Source of the DNA: Mediterranea sp. (in: CFB group bacteria)
Lineage (GTDB): Bacteria; Bacteroidota; Bacteroidia; Bacteroidales; Bacteroidaceae
DNA length: 64,000 bases
Reading direction: 5' to 3'
NCBI GenBank assembly: GCA_031261785.1
Contig: JAISIZ010000108.1
Coordinates: forward strand, 27,964 to 91,963
Made by a program: the position numbers and the translations under genes. Positions 28,194-39,262 of the stretch are shown here, piece by piece. Each line of letters starts with the position of its first letter. Position 1 is the stretch's first letter. The notes beneath the pieces were generated by a model. That model had not been told where the DNA came from. It saw nothing but the letters and a program-made list of their open reading frames with translations, and searched no databases.

Positions 28194-28337
28194 AATTCAC
28201 CGTACTAAACATCAACAAGATGCCGTTCTATATCCCGCGAACGGACGTTGGAATTTCCAATCAATATTTGGCACAACTATGAAGGAGATAGAAGTTCGGG
28301 CTTTTGTAATCATGTTTTGCGTGCGGAGAAAAAATGA
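28190..28337 (+). pseudogene. Truncated, frameshifted second copy of array gene 1
   Basis: atgaaattcaccgtactaaacatcaacaagatgccgttctatatcccgcgaacggacgttgg closely matches 26359-26420; after a frameshift NIWHNYEG aligns with SIYQNYEG. Confidence 0.85.
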
Positions 28338-28710
28338 ACGGTTAAATACGCGGCGCGGATTTCTTCGCCAGAATCTGGAATGTTAATTGTTGGATGCGGA
28401 TTTCTTCTCCGGAAAATGAGATGTTAAATACGCGGCGCGGATTTCTTCGCCAGAATTTGAAATGTTAATTGTTGGGCGCGGATTTCTTCTCTGGAAAATG
28501 AGATGTTAAATACGCGGCGCGGATTTAACCATCGAAAATCAAATGATAAAATCCGCGGGCGCGGATCACGTCTCCAAAAATTTTTGATTACATCCGCGGG
28601 CGCGGATCGCGTCTCCAGATTTTTTTGAAGAAATATGCAGGTGCGGATTGCGTCTACAGAATCTGATGGGCAAATCCGTGAGTGCGGATTCGTCTACAGA
28701 AATTTTCGGG
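28321..28710. repeat. Tandem array B, 9 units of 41-42 bp plus a partial unit
   Basis: 'gcgga' at 28355,28396,28437,28478,28519,28561,28602,28643,28684; partial 'gcgga' at 28323. Confidence 0.93.
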
Positions 28711-28735
28711 TCAATACGCGTCCCGCGTATTGACC
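28709..28735. terminator. Perfect 12-bp hairpin, possible terminator
   Basis: GGTCAATACGCG tcc CGCGTATTGACC between convergent transcription units. Confidence 0.6.
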
Positions 28736-29017
28736 TTTCGCCATGCAAACCACATATTGCAAGCTGCTATCGTTGTCAAGCATTTGATTAATCAAGTCGC
28801 TCCCTTCTTCCTTGATAAGTTCGGTGTTTATGCAATCTCGGTAATATGCAATCTGTTCTCCGATGAGTAACGAACACAAATCGTAAGCGAGCCAATAGGC
28901 ACCAGCTACATACCTATCAAAAGCCTTCATGCCATACACTTCCGGATGAACTTTTCTGTCCATATTGGCATCGAAATAGTTATACCTCGTGCGGAGTAAT
29001 TTTGTGCAATGATTTTT

Positions 29018-29089
29018 TAGACACTGATGACACGGATGACACGGATTTATATATTTTAGATCCGTGTTATCCGTGTCATCAGCGTCTAA
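29018..29089. repeat. Palindromic element of the 'gacacggat' type
   Basis: tagacactgatgacacggatgacacggat...atccgtgttatccgtgtcatcagcgtcta. Confidence 0.85.
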
Positions 29090-29308
29090 TGAGTTTCGCT
29101 TTGTCCCAATGCGTGCCTTTCGCCCCAAGCACAAAACGGGCCGCACGAAGTATAAATCCCTTGTTTTGCGTGAGGATGCTGTTCCTGCCAGTTGTTGCAG
29201 AACGATGTCTCTCGCTGTTGCTCCTATTACGAAGAATTGAAAATCCAGTTTAGCGAAGACCTCTGTCAGCTTTCGGAGTAAAGCGACAACAGCGGGTTGT
29301 CCAGTTCC

Positions 29309-30325
29309 TCACTTGATATGCTTAAATCCATGTTCGGCTATTCTTTGTGCGGCTTCAAGGCTTCGGCTCTCACCGCTACCCATCAAATCGGCGTATATTA
29401 ATAGTATAGGGGCAATGTTACTCTCGGCATCCCACGTCCAGAACCTCTGGTAGATGCGTATCTCACCTCCGTCATCAGGCATTACATAGCCGGTTTTCAG
29501 CAGGTTTGCCGTTGGAATAGAAGTATAGACATCAAAACTACCTGGTTCCAAATAGCCATCCAACAGAGAGGCACCACTTTCACCTCCCCAACACATACCT
29601 ATGGGCAAAGCAATCTCTGCCCACTTCTTTTTATGTTCGATATCACGAAAGGTCATCTCGCCCATCCATAGCTTGGGCTTTAGCACTTGGTTGAAACTCA
29701 TTACCCATTGGTCTAACAGTTTTTTCTTGTTCTTTAAGAAACGCCCTCGCTCCGAGATAAGCACATACCGTTGGGCAACCAGTTCCTCAATGACATTCTT
29801 GACAGTCCCCAAAGATACACCCGTGTTTTCTTGAATCACCCGATAGGGCTTGTTTACGTGAGTGTCATCTTGCAACAGGTAGAATATCACTTTTATGCCT
29901 GCATCTTGAAAAGCCGGCTGAGTTCGTTCTTTCGTAAACACATTCTTCTCTCCCTTATTGGAGAGTTGAAATATCATCTGTCCGCCTTTCATATAACGGA
30001 TGTGGCAATTACCTGCACAGTCCAATACATTCAGATTGTTGAGAATAGCTTGCTCCATGATCGCAGGATTGATATATTTGGTGACCAGCAATACGGGGCG
30101 TGTCTCACCTTCCTGCATAGCATGTATCGCATTCAATGTCCAATTAAAAGTCACGTTATTTAGCAAGCCTATGATGGTACACGCAAAATCGACCCCCATA
30201 ATTCCTACTACCACGTCAAAAGCACCTCTATCTGCTTCCGATTGCACCATAGCGTCAGGGCAGGCAAACTTCTCTTTCAGTGTGCCTAACGCTTTATTTA
30301 GTATTTCCAAATATGTCAGTTTCAT
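29309..30325 (-). CDS. AbiEi-family type IV antitoxin-like protein
   Basis: 338 aa; NVLDCAGNCHIRYMKGGQMIFQLSNKGEKN; winged-helix-like KPYRVIQENTGVSLGTVKNVIEELVAQRYV. Confidence 0.75.
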   Translation of the reverse strand: MKLTYLEILNKALGTLKEKFACPDAMVQSEADRGAFDVVVGIMGVDFACTIIGLLNNVTFNWTLNAIHAMQEGETRPVLLVTKYINPAIMEQAILNNLNVLDCAGNCHIRYMKGGQMIFQLSNKGEKNVFTKERTQPAFQDAGIKVIFYLLQDDTHVNKPYRVIQENTGVSLGTVKNVIEELVAQRYVLISERGRFLKNKKKLLDQWVMSFNQVLKPKLWMGEMTFRDIEHKKKWAEIALPIGMCWGGESGASLLDGYLEPGSFDVYTSIPTANLLKTGYVMPDDGGEIRIYQRFWTWDAESNIAPILLIYADLMGSGESRSLEAAQRIAEHGFKHIK

Positions 30326-30371
30326 AATCTGAGCTTATTCTACACATTACTACTAAACTACTTTAACGGCG

Positions 30372-30379
30372 CAAAGTTA
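30372..30379 (-). promoter_or_regulatory. -7 promoter element (TAACTTTG) for the AbiEi-like gene
   Basis: caaagtta on plus strand; TAnnTTTG consensus. Confidence 0.55.
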
Positions 30380-30564
30380 CTGATTATAAATGAGTATGCA
30401 ACTGTTTTGTTCAATATTTCATCGTGTTCAATTGAATTGAACATGGATGCATAATGAACAAACGGCACTTGAATGTGCCAACCCATTCTTACTAAAAAAG
30501 CCCGCAGAACCAACGTTCTACAGGCTTTTCTTCATGTTGCTTGCCGCTCCTTGCAGCTTCCGGC

Positions 30565-30650
30565 GGAAAGCGAGGGATTCGAACCCCCGGTACAGTTACC
30601 CGTACACCGCATTTCGAGTGCGGCCCGATCGACCACTCCGGCAGCTTTCC
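30565..30650 (-). tRNA. tRNA-Ser(CGA)
   Basis: Minus strand GGAAAGCTGCCGGAGTGGTCGATCGGGCCGCACTCGAAATGCGGTGTACGGGTAACTGTACCGGGGGTTCGAATCCCTCGCTTTCC: 7-bp acceptor stem, CTCGAAA anticodon loop, variable arm, GGTTCGAATCC T-loop. Confidence 0.95.
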
Positions 30651-30687
30651 CTCTCCCTGTCGGGAGGTACTTTGGTCTAAAGCGGTG

Positions 30688-30695
30688 CAAAGATA
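30688..30695 (-). promoter_or_regulatory. -7 promoter element (TATCTTTG) for tRNA-Ser
   Basis: caaagata upstream of the tRNA. Confidence 0.6.
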
Positions 30696-30797
30696 CGAAT
30701 AAGTTTGAAAGATGCCATGATTTTCCTCTAAAAAAACAGGACTATCACGGAAAGTCGCCCTTCAGGCTGTCGTACGAGCACATAGATGGAGGTTGAT

Positions 30798-31436
30798 TCA
30801 GTTCGTCATCTTCTCGTTGAGCGACAGGAAGACCTCCTCGGTAGTCTGGTTGGCGATGACAAGCAGCTCGCGCATCTCCTGGCCTATCGCTTCGGGAGGG
30901 AGGTTGAGGATGAGCGTGTTGAGCACCATCTTGATGGAACCGAGTGGCGCGCGCAACTCGTCGGCTATGGTGGCGTAGAGTGTTTCGTTGCCCATGATGC
31001 TTTTGCGCAACTCCTCCATGCGGGCCATGAGAACGCGCTTCTCGGACACGAGCGAGAGCTGGTGAGCGACACGCACCATCAGTTCTTCCTTGTTGAAGGG
31101 TTTGGAGATGAAGTCGGCTCCACCCACCTCGAAGCCCCGCACGATGTCGGCCGTGGCGTTCAGCGCCGTGAGGAAAAGTATAGGCACGTACGCCGTGTCG
31201 GCGTCGGCTTTCAGCTTTTCGGCGACCTCGAAGCCGCTCATGTCGGGCATCATCACGTCGAGCAGCACCAAGTCGGGTTTCTCCTTCTTGGCGATGTCCA
31301 GCGCTTGCTGACCGCTGGTGGCGGTGAGCAAGTTGAATTTCCTGTTGCCAAGCAGCGCTTCCAGCAAGAGGATGTTCGAGGGTACGTCGTCCACTATCAA
31401 TATCCGGTAGTCGGACGGATTTACGTTCATGTCCAT
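30798..31436 (-). CDS. Response regulator receiver protein with C-terminal DHp-like segment lacking the His
   Basis: REC domain complete (ILIVDDV, LVLLDVMMPDMSG, LFLTA, KPF); C-terminal ADELRAPLGSIKMVLNTL resembles HisKA; no ATPase domain. Confidence 0.85.
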   Translation of the reverse strand: MDMNVNPSDYRILIVDDVPSNILLLEALLGNRKFNLLTATSGQQALDIAKKEKPDLVLLDVMMPDMSGFEVAEKLKADADTAYVPILFLTALNATADIVRGFEVGGADFISKPFNKEELMVRVAHQLSLVSEKRVLMARMEELRKSIMGNETLYATIADELRAPLGSIKMVLNTLILNLPPEAIGQEMRELLVIANQTTEEVFLSLNEKMTN

Positions 31437-31528
31437 AAACTAAAGTATTTTAAGGTCCTAATTCATATACAACACCCGCGACGGCGGAAAGTTCGCCCGG
31501 GCGCGAAAAAAAAATCGTTCCCTCTCCC

Positions 31529-33205
<1,677 letters not shown>

Positions 33206-33229
33206 TTAGGCGAATAATACACGCCCACC

Positions 33230-33248
33230 TTATGCCAATGTGGCATAA
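33230..33248. promoter_or_regulatory. Inverted repeat TTATGCCA-ATG-TGGCATAA upstream of grpE-dnaJ
   Basis: Perfect 8-bp arms, followed by a TATCTTCG promoter-like element. Confidence 0.6.
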
Positions 33249-33337
33249 ATATAGTATCTTCGCGGCGATTTTGGCAAAAACGGCAAAGTTTTTGCTCCTT
33301 TCTTATCCAAACAACAAGTATTTAATATAAGCAAGAT

Positions 33338-33901
33338 ATGGACCCGAAAGAAAAGACAACGAAGGAAGAAGTGGAAGTGAAAGTGGAATCGGCCGAGGAG
33401 ACCGCCGAGACCGAGGCTACCGACACCCTCATCCCTGAAGAGGAGGCACGGAAAGAGCTGGAAGAAGCCCAAGCCACCATTGAGGAGCAGAAGGACAAAT
33501 ACCTGCGCCTCTCTGCCGAGTTTGACAACTATCGCAAACGCACCATGAAGGAGAAGGCCGAACTTATCCTGAGCGGCGGCGAGAAAGCTATCGGCAGCAT
33601 ACTCCCCGTAGTGGACGACCTTGAGCGCGCCATGAAGACCATGGAGACGGCCGAAGACGTGGAGGCCGTGAAGCAAGGCGTGGAGCTGATATACAACAAG
33701 TTCATCGCCACCTTGGCACAGAACGGCGTGAAGCCCATCGACACGATGGACCAGCCACTCAACACCGATTATCACGAGGCCATCGCCGTGATCCCCGCCC
33801 CCACCGAGGAGCAAAAAGGCAAGATACTGGATTGCGTACAGACTGGATACACGCTAAACGACAAAGTGATACGCCACGCCAAGGTGGTTGTGGGCGAATA
33901 A
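33338..33901 (+). CDS. grpE: Nucleotide exchange factor GrpE
   Basis: DKYLRLSAEFDNYRKRTMKEKAEL...LPVVDDLERAM; adjacent to dnaJ. Confidence 0.95.
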   Translation: MDPKEKTTKEEVEVKVESAEETAETEATDTLIPEEEARKELEEAQATIEEQKDKYLRLSAEFDNYRKRTMKEKAELILSGGEKAIGSILPVVDDLERAMKTMETAEDVEAVKQGVELIYNKFIATLAQNGVKPIDTMDQPLNTDYHEAIAVIPAPTEEQKGKILDCVQTGYTLNDKVIRHAKVVVGE

Positions 33902-33929
33902 CTGGCATATTAAATAGGCAAGAACAACC

Positions 33930-35099
33930 ATGGCTGAGAAAAGAGATTACTACGAAGTGCTGGAAGTGGCGAAGACCGCGACGGCAGAAGAGATCAAAAA
34001 GGCGTACCGCAAGAAAGCTATCCAATACCATCCCGACAAAAATCCTGGTGACAAAGAGGCGGAGGATAAGTTCAAGGAGGCCGCCGAAGCGTACGAGGTG
34101 CTTAGCAACCCCGACAAACGCTCGCGCTACGACCAGTTCGGGCACGCCGGCGTGAGCGGGGCGGCAGGCAACGGAGGGCCTTTTGGCGGGTTCGATGGCG
34201 GAATGTCTATGGACGACATCTTCTCCATGTTCGGCGATATCTTCGGCGGACGGCGCGGATTCGGAGGATTCGGAGGATATGGTGGCGGAGGCGCCTCGCA
34301 ACAACGACGATACCGCGGCAGTGACCTTCGCGTAAAGGTGAAACTCACGCTGAAAGAGATTTCCACCGGCGTAGAAAAGAAGTTCAAGCTGAAGAAATAC
34401 GTACCCTGCGACCACTGTCACGGCACGGGTGCCGAAGGTAACGGAGGTTCCGAGACTTGCTCCACCTGTAAGGGGAGCGGCACGATAATACGCAATCAGC
34501 AGACCATACTGGGTACCATGCAGACCCGCACCACCTGTCCCACTTGCAATGGCGAGGGCAAAATCATCAAGAACAAATGCGCCAAATGCGTCGGCGAGGG
34601 CATCGTCTACGGCGAGGAGGTGGTGACAGTGAAGATTCCCGCTGGCGTGGCCGACGGCATGCAGCTCTCCATGGGCGGGAAAGGCAACGCCGGCAAGCAT
34701 AATGGCGTGCCGGGCGATCTGCTCATACTTGTCGAAGAGGAGCAACACCCTGACCTGATACGCGACGACAACGACCTCATCTACAACCTCCTCATCAGCT
34801 TCCCCACGGCAGCGTTGGGTGGAGCGGTGGAGATCCCCACCATCGACAGCCGGGTGAAAGTGAAAATCGATCCGGGCACGCAACCCGGCAAGGTGCTGCG
34901 CCTGCGCGGCAAGGGCTTGCCCGACGTGAACGGCTACAGCACGGGCGACCTGCTGGTCAACGTCAGTGTCTACATTCCCGAGACCTTGAGCAAGGACGAG
35001 AAGAATACGCTCGAGAAGATGGAGACATCCGACAACTTCAAGCCCAGCACATCGGTGAAAGAGAAAATCTTTAAGAAGTTCAAGAGCTTCTTTGACTAA
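33930..35099 (+). CDS. dnaJ: Chaperone DnaJ
   Basis: J-domain with HPD, G/F region, four CxxCxGxG-type zinc repeats. Confidence 0.97.
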   Translation: MAEKRDYYEVLEVAKTATAEEIKKAYRKKAIQYHPDKNPGDKEAEDKFKEAAEAYEVLSNPDKRSRYDQFGHAGVSGAAGNGGPFGGFDGGMSMDDIFSMFGDIFGGRRGFGGFGGYGGGGASQQRRYRGSDLRVKVKLTLKEISTGVEKKFKLKKYVPCDHCHGTGAEGNGGSETCSTCKGSGTIIRNQQTILGTMQTRTTCPTCNGEGKIIKNKCAKCVGEGIVYGEEVVTVKIPAGVADGMQLSMGGKGNAGKHNGVPGDLLILVEEEQHPDLIRDDNDLIYNLLISFPTAALGGAVEIPTIDSRVKVKIDPGTQPGKVLRLRGKGLPDVNGYSTGDLLVNVSVYIPETLSKDEKNTLEKMETSDNFKPSTSVKEKIFKKFKSFFD

Positions 35100-35101
35100 C
35101 T

Positions 35102-35190
35102 TTTAGGCACGGATTTCACGGGGATACGATTTCAGGCACGGATTTCACGTTCCTTTGCGGGAATATACACTGCGTGAAATCCGTGCCTAA
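35102..35190. repeat. ggcacggatttcacg direct/inverted repeat, terminator-like
   Basis: ttaggcacggatttcacg at 35102 and aggcacggatttcacg near 35132, with reverse complement cgtgaaatccgtgcctaa near 35173. Confidence 0.8.
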
Positions 35191-35314
35191 TTTGTATCTT
35201 CTCTCTGCATTTCCTTGTTTTTGCAGAAGTACGGAAAAAGAGCGGAATCTGACAAAAATATAGCGCACTCCTTTCAGCCGGGTATCTTGGCCTATATGCG
35301 CCATTTCTATGCTT

Positions 35315-36310
35315 TCAATCCCCCTCGTAATATTCGCCGAGGAATCTGCGCGCGACAAAATCCCAGTTGTCTCGCAGCAATTCCCTGCCATGTTCGAAAG
35401 GGAACGCGGCATCGGTCAACAGGCCGTGTTCCATGCCGTATTTTAGCAAATCGAACGGACAGAAACCTTGCGTGACGAACATGGCGTACGCTTCCTTCGC
35501 GGCTATATCGGCATTGTAGAGTGGATTGCGCTTGTCGGCAAAGTAAGGAGCCACATCGGGCGCCACGAGCACCCCCTTTGGGTTGGCGTATAAGACAAAG
35601 TCAAGGCTATGCTTCAGCTCGGGGAGCAGACCGTCGTCCCCATTGCCCCATTTCAGTGTCTCTACGAAGAACCTCCTCAGGTCGTCGTAAGAGCCGAAGA
35701 AGAGCAAGGCTTCTCCCCCACTCGCCTCCAGGAAACGCTTCGTGTCGATCGGCAATTTAGTGTCGGGAAGAATGGTCGGCAAGGGAGTACGTCCCTTCAG
35801 CATCTCCTCCTTAGGCATCACCCAGTATGAACTCAAGGTAGGGGCATCGGCAATGGGAGCTTCTTCGAATAAGGTATCAAGCAATTGGTACACGCTGTCG
35901 GCCCATTCCCACAACCCGGGATCGAGCGGACTCAGCACGCTGTCCTTTTCTTCATCCAAGGCGCACATATCCCAAAGCAGGAAGGCCACATCCTCGCGGT
36001 TGATCTCATCGGGGTAATACCCCTCACCCAGCGCGTAGAACGGCAAGTAGCGTCCGTAACACTCCTTATGCCAGTGGATGAACTGCCTCCAACCACCCGC
36101 GTTGGCTACACAATCTTCCATGTACAAGGCAAGTCGCAAGGCTATCGGCGACCAAGATACTGGCTCCGCCAGCCGCCGTGAGGAGAGCGGCAGCAGCCTA
36201 TTGGCCAGCTCCACATACCAGCCGTCCGTGTCCGTGGCTCTCTTGCGGGCATGGGCATCCATCCACGCTTTCAGGTATATCCGCGATTCTTTCATCCTCG
36301 CCCTACTCAC
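35315..36310 (-). CDS. Uncharacterised protein, DUF3843-like
   Basis: 331 aa; overlaps ruvA by 4 nt; family recalled from similarity only. Confidence 0.6.
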   Translation of the reverse strand: MSRARMKESRIYLKAWMDAHARKRATDTDGWYVELANRLLPLSSRRLAEPVSWSPIALRLALYMEDCVANAGGWRQFIHWHKECYGRYLPFYALGEGYYPDEINREDVAFLLWDMCALDEEKDSVLSPLDPGLWEWADSVYQLLDTLFEEAPIADAPTLSSYWVMPKEEMLKGRTPLPTILPDTKLPIDTKRFLEASGGEALLFFGSYDDLRRFFVETLKWGNGDDGLLPELKHSLDFVLYANPKGVLVAPDVAPYFADKRNPLYNADIAAKEAYAMFVTQGFCPFDLLKYGMEHGLLTDAAFPFEHGRELLRDNWDFVARRFLGEYYEGD

Positions 36311-36912
36311 AGTCTCTTCAGTGCCAGCTTGATCACTGTCTCCACGGGTGCGTCGGGCTGTTCCTTGAGTATGGCCACCACTACCTTTTGCGAAGGCGCG
36401 ACGGCGAAGCCGAGCATGGTGAGGGCGGCCACGGCCTCCTCGAGCACCTCGGCGTTGGAGGCTGGCATCATGCCGCCTGCGGCCGTTCCGCCTGCGGATA
36501 GTGGCAGGCCGACGGTCTGTATCTTGTCCTTCAGCTCCACGATGATGCGTTGCGCCGTCTTCAGTCCGATACCTTTCACGGTTTTCAGCAGGTTGGCGTT
36601 CTCGGAACTGATGACATTGACCAGCTCCGAGGGCGAGAGGGCGGAGAGAATCATCCGTGCCGTGTTGCCACCGATGCCCGACACGGAGATGAGCAGCAGG
36701 AAGATGGCTCGTTCCAGGCGGTCGGCGAAGCCGTAGAGCACGTACGCGTCCTCGCGAATGGCCTCGTAGACGTAGAGTTTACACTGCTTCTTGCCTTGGA
36801 TGGCCGAATAGGTATTCAGGGATATGTTGGCGGCGTAGCCTACCCCGTTGCAATCGATCACGGCGACGGCGGGAGTAAGCTCGGCCAAGTCGCCTCTAAC
36901 GTATTCTATCAT
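36307..36912 (-). CDS. ruvA: Holliday junction branch migration protein RuvA
   Basis: [65 protein letters not shown]. Confidence 0.95.
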   Translation of the reverse strand: MIEYVRGDLAELTPAVAVIDCNGVGYAANISLNTYSAIQGKKQCKLYVYEAIREDAYVLYGFADRLERAIFLLLISVSGIGGNTARMILSALSPSELVNVISSENANLLKTVKGIGLKTAQRIIVELKDKIQTVGLPLSAGGTAAGGMMPASNAEVLEEAVAALTMLGFAVAPSQKVVVAILKEQPDAPVETVIKLALKRL

Positions 36913-39116
36913 ATCAAATCAAGCATTAACGGAATATCTTCCTCGCGGATACCCAGTTTCAGCAGCGAAGGCACGTCCTTGTCGAACATCTCGACGAATG
37001 TCGCCCGCTTGCCACCTCCGGTAGCTACGGCCTTGCCGTAAAGTTCGGCAGCCCGCACGATGTCTCCCATCACCCAGGCCACGTGTCCGGCGTTCATATA
37101 GTCTATGGGCAAGGGTTTCAGTTCCAATATCTTCTCATAGTAACGCGTGGCTTGTTCGTACTTCTGGCTCACGAACGAGCACCAGCCTATGCCTCTCCAC
37201 GCCTTCACGTTGTCGGGGCGCATGAAGTCGAGCTTGAAGAAGGTATTCAGCGCCTCGGCGTAGTTGCCCAGCTCGGCCTGGCAGGTGGCTATGTGGAATA
37301 CGATGCCTGCATCGTTGGGTACCACCTCGGATACTTTGTTATAATATGAAAGCGCGGTGGTGTATTGCTTCGTCAGGCGGTAGCAGGTGGCCAGGCGACG
37401 ATTGTTCCATACGTTGTCGGGACAGAGCGTGTCCGACCTCTGGTAAGCGTGTATCGCCTCTTGGTAACGCTTGCCGCGTTGCAAGGCGTATCCCCACTTC
37501 TGGAACGCTTCGGCATCCTCCGCGCCAAGGATGCCGACACGTTCCATCTCTTCATAGATTTCGACGGCCTCGATCCAATGCTCCTTCTTGAGGTAGAAGT
37601 CGCAGATGGAATACAACGTTTCCCGGTTGAAAAGCATCCCCGAAAGTCCGGGCACGTGATAGAGGTCGAATTTCTCCTCAAAGATATCACGGAAGTCGGC
37701 CTTCTTGGCGAAGAGCTTGAAGAAGCGGTAGAGGTCGTGCAAATACTGGTTGCTCACGTTGTTTGCCTGTCGGGCGTATTTCTTTATCTGTTCCAGGTCT
37801 TCCATCAAGTCCATTCCACTTTCCTCACTGATTTGGTTGAGCAACAGCATCTGCTGCGCTTTGGGCATCCCGAGCACGCTGAAGAAAAAGGAATACTTGT
37901 CGCTGTTGTTGAATAAGCTGGAGTCGGATATGACGTTCAGCATAGGTATCTTCCCTATCTCACTGTCCGACAACTTCTTGTAGATATCCGACTGCAAGCG
38001 CGTGAACGGGTAGAACCAGTTATTCATATCGTCGAAGAAGGGGAAGTTTTTCAATGCGGCAAAGGTACTCATGAATACGTCGGCGCCCTCCATTTGCAAA
38101 TCGGTTAGCTCGCGCATCTTGTCTTCCAGCCCGGCCTGTTCGAAGGCATTGCTCCAGTCGGGGTTGAAGTCGTCTTCCTCGTCGCCCTCCTCCGAGCCAA
38201 AGCGCATGTTCTTCATCGACGACACGGTCTTCATCATCTCGGGGATAATCTCCTCGCGCATCCTCTTCTCGATCTTCTCGGTCTCTTGGCTGAGCAACAA
38301 TTGGCGATAGACGCACCCTACGTCGCGACGCAACGCGGGCAACTCGTCGTCCATCAGGCTGATCTTGCTCAGCAAATCAGGGTATAAGGGCATACGTTTC
38401 CGGTAGATATGTGCGATGATGATCACGCCCACCAGCGCGCGTTGGCTCACCCCTACCCGGCTGTCGCGGTAGGTGTCGAGCAGGACGGCGAATCGGCGGA
38501 GGTCGAAAAATTCCATCAAGCTGAGCATGAGGGCGCTCACGTAGATGCAGAGATCTTCTCCCCTGATGGTCTCCGAGGTGAGCAACGCACGTGCCGCCGC
38601 CTCCTCGTCTTCTCCCCATTGGGAGCCTGTCCATGTGCGCAGGAAGAGCAACTTGAGGGTGAAGTCGTGCCTATCGAGCAGTCTATATCTTTCCTCCTCG
38701 GGTAGCTCGTCGAGCGTCTTCGCCTCTTCGGCGAATTCCATCAGCCTTTCGCGTGCCCCTATCATGCCCTCCTTCTCGGTGACCGGGGTTACCCCCAGCA
38801 AACGGCGGGAAAAGAAGTAATATTTAGAGGACGAAGTAGTGAGCGAGAGCGCGCGTATGTAGTCGGCCAGGCTCCAGGCGTCGACCAGCAACTTACGGTA
38901 CAGGTCGGGCCTGCTGGGATCGTCCACACCCTGCTTCATGTACTCCAACATAAAGTCGTAAGAAGTCTGCAACCGCTCCAGCATGGTGCGCGAGTCCCAG
39001 TCGGGAAACTGCCAAAGCAACGCCTCCAGCTGCGCCAGCGCTTCTTTCAGCCTCTTCTCTTCGAGCAGGGAGCTGATGTACTTGTATTGCTCGTTCAATG
39101 TCTTCTCGTCAATCAT
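36909..39116 (-). CDS. Tetratricopeptide repeat protein
   Basis: 735 aa with TPR-like repeats ([29 protein letters not shown]..., [30 protein letters not shown]...). Confidence 0.85.
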   Translation of the reverse strand: MIDEKTLNEQYKYISSLLEEKRLKEALAQLEALLWQFPDWDSRTMLERLQTSYDFMLEYMKQGVDDPSRPDLYRKLLVDAWSLADYIRALSLTTSSSKYYFFSRRLLGVTPVTEKEGMIGARERLMEFAEEAKTLDELPEEERYRLLDRHDFTLKLLFLRTWTGSQWGEDEEAAARALLTSETIRGEDLCIYVSALMLSLMEFFDLRRFAVLLDTYRDSRVGVSQRALVGVIIIAHIYRKRMPLYPDLLSKISLMDDELPALRRDVGCVYRQLLLSQETEKIEKRMREEIIPEMMKTVSSMKNMRFGSEEGDEEDDFNPDWSNAFEQAGLEDKMRELTDLQMEGADVFMSTFAALKNFPFFDDMNNWFYPFTRLQSDIYKKLSDSEIGKIPMLNVISDSSLFNNSDKYSFFFSVLGMPKAQQMLLLNQISEESGMDLMEDLEQIKKYARQANNVSNQYLHDLYRFFKLFAKKADFRDIFEEKFDLYHVPGLSGMLFNRETLYSICDFYLKKEHWIEAVEIYEEMERVGILGAEDAEAFQKWGYALQRGKRYQEAIHAYQRSDTLCPDNVWNNRRLATCYRLTKQYTTALSYYNKVSEVVPNDAGIVFHIATCQAELGNYAEALNTFFKLDFMRPDNVKAWRGIGWCSFVSQKYEQATRYYEKILELKPLPIDYMNAGHVAWVMGDIVRAAELYGKAVATGGGKRATFVEMFDKDVPSLLKLGIREEDIPLMLDLI

Positions 39117-39262
39117 TCACGAATCGATATTAGTTGATAGAAAAACGAGGGCACCTCTTTTCGCAAAGAACTGCCCTCTCTATTATATTCTCTTCAATAG
39201 CATGCACCTAAATAGGATAAGGAGCGCATTGGAGAGAATAATTGGAAAAATCTAAACATTTC

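Larger units (their letters stand above)
28694..29331 (-). pseudogene. Decayed AbiEii/AbiGii-type nucleotidyltransferase toxin gene
   Basis: Start MDLSISSEELDNPLLS, then a frameshift to ALLRKLTEVFAKLDFQFFVIGATARDIVLQQLAG...KTRDL; central part replaced by a palindromic element (29018-29089); downstream fragment FDRYVAGAYWLAYDLCSLL...INQMLDNDSSLQ; start overlaps the AbiEi-like gene by 23 nt. Confidence 0.75.

Noticed and set aside
28321-28710. CRISPR array at array B (or A, C)
   Set aside because: No invariant repeat alternating with unique spacers, homologous bases run through the whole unit, and no cas genes are in the window.
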